NCBI GenBank assembly: GCA_018222695.1
Contig: JAAEZV010000096.1
Coordinates: forward strand, 1-6,400
Origin: Gammaproteobacteria bacterium
GTDB lineage: Bacteria > Pseudomonadota > Gammaproteobacteria > Pseudomonadales > Halieaceae
Direction of reading: 5' to 3'
Length of the DNA: 6,400 bases
Program-made: the position numbers and the translations under genes
Part shown: positions 6,081-6,400 of the stretch, piece after piece
How the letters are laid out: each line of letters opens with the position of its first letter
Position numbering within the stretch: position 1 is the first letter of the stretch
The notes under the pieces: generated by a model
Told to the model about the DNA's origin: nothing
Database searches by the model: none
The model's input: the letters and a program-made list of their open reading frames with translations, nothing else

Positions 6081-6400
6081 ATGAAACGCGCAACGATTTG
6101 GATTGCCGGTTTAGCCGTGATGATCGGTGTCGCAATGGCCCTCCGCCTCGCCCTGCAGGCGGGCGCAATTGGCGCGGGCTATGCCGCCAAACAAATCTGT
6201 TCTGGTATATTTGTTGCGCGACTACCGGAGCAGTTTGTTGTCGAGACAGATGTACTGCCGCGCCTCGCTACCGTCGGACCGCTTGCGCAATTACTCGACT
6301 ACGAACTCGACACCAACAAGCGACAAGTTGCGGCACATATGCTGGGCCAAACCGTGACGGCGCAGCATCGCCCACGCTACGGCTGCACGCTAGGTGAGGC
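6081..6400 (+). CDS. Membrane-anchored serine hydrolase, beta-lactamase class C type, N-terminal part (3' end outside window)
   Basis: From ATG 6081 the frame is open for 106 codons and runs off the right edge, with no stop. The product starts MKRATIWIAGLAVMIGV; residues about 5-25 are a hydrophobic segment that could be a signal anchor or uncleaved signal. Next come GYAAKQICSGIFVA (about 33-46), TVTAQ (93-97) and YGCTLGE (101-107 region). This order resembles the N-terminal part of periplasmic or membrane-bound serine hydrolases related to beta-lactamase class C and 6-aminohexanoate-dimer hydrolases, in which a cysteine-containing FVSGR-like segment and a GCTL-like segment precede the catalytic SxxK. 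The SxxK, YxN-type and C-terminal motifs would lie outside the window, so activity cannot be confirmed. A purine-rich AGGCGGG is 8 bases upstream, and an adjacent in-frame GTG at 6078 is an alternative start. The gene is divergent from pit, 184 bases away. The family call rests on remembered motif resemblance. Confidence 0.6.
   Translation, partial: MKRATIWIAGLAVMIGVAMALRLALQAGAIGAGYAAKQICSGIFVARLPEQFVVETDVLPRLATVGPLAQLLDYELDTNKRQVAAHMLGQTVTAQHRPRYGCTLGE

Noticed and set aside
1..6400. Defence island, mobile element, CRISPR array or biosynthetic cluster
   Set aside because: No repeat array, transposase, integrase, nuclease or other system-type gene set is visible. The P450 alone does not make a biosynthetic cluster.

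Overview
The window looks like an ordinary chromosomal segment of a moderately GC-rich Gram-negative bacterium. I infer a gammaproteobacterium, perhaps a marine one, from the gene mix (PiT transporter plus DUF47 partner, SOUL-family protein, class I type P450, serine hydrolase) and GC content. This placement is tentative because no ribosomal or other phylogenetic marker is present. I see no rRNA or tRNA gene, CRISPR array, insertion sequence, integrase or attachment site. Coding density is high and no gene-free stretch exceeds about 185 bases.

Layout. Positions 2-349 (+) hold the C-terminal part of an EAL-domain (cyclic-di-GMP phosphodiesterase type) protein, cut by the window edge. Its stop codon overlaps the start of a cysteine synthase (346-1398, +). 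A Rid-family protein (1401-1787, +) follows after 2 bases, so these three read as one transcription unit. After a 99-base gap with a perfect 7-bp inverted repeat comes an exported SOUL-family protein (1887-2486, +). A cytochrome P450 (2572-3834, +) follows, with a possible promoter of its own. The + strand block then meets a convergent minus-strand pair: a PiT-type phosphate transporter (5896-4619, -) followed downstream by a DUF47/PhoU-like partner (4576-3896, -). At the right edge, divergent from the transporter, the first 106 codons of a membrane-anchored beta-lactamase-type serine hydrolase begin at 6081 (+); that gene is open at the window edge.

How the parts fit. Cysteine synthase works through an enzyme-bound aminoacrylate, and classical RidA proteins remove free 2-aminoacrylate. 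The pairing is therefore suggestive, but this Rid protein lacks the RidA catalytic arginine, so a different role is likely. The transporter and DUF47 protein are a known phosphate-uptake pair. Their upstream region carries a good candidate PhoB box with canonical spacing to a -10 element, which would link the pair to phosphate starvation control. The SOUL protein and P450 are neighbours, but no redox partner for the P450 is present.

I did not find a convincing undescribed system. The most useful leads are the candidate Pho-box promoter, the Rid protein without its arginine, the SOUL protein with no histidine or cysteine after its signal peptide, and the AT-richer EAL gene coupled to a GC-rich cysteine synthase gene.
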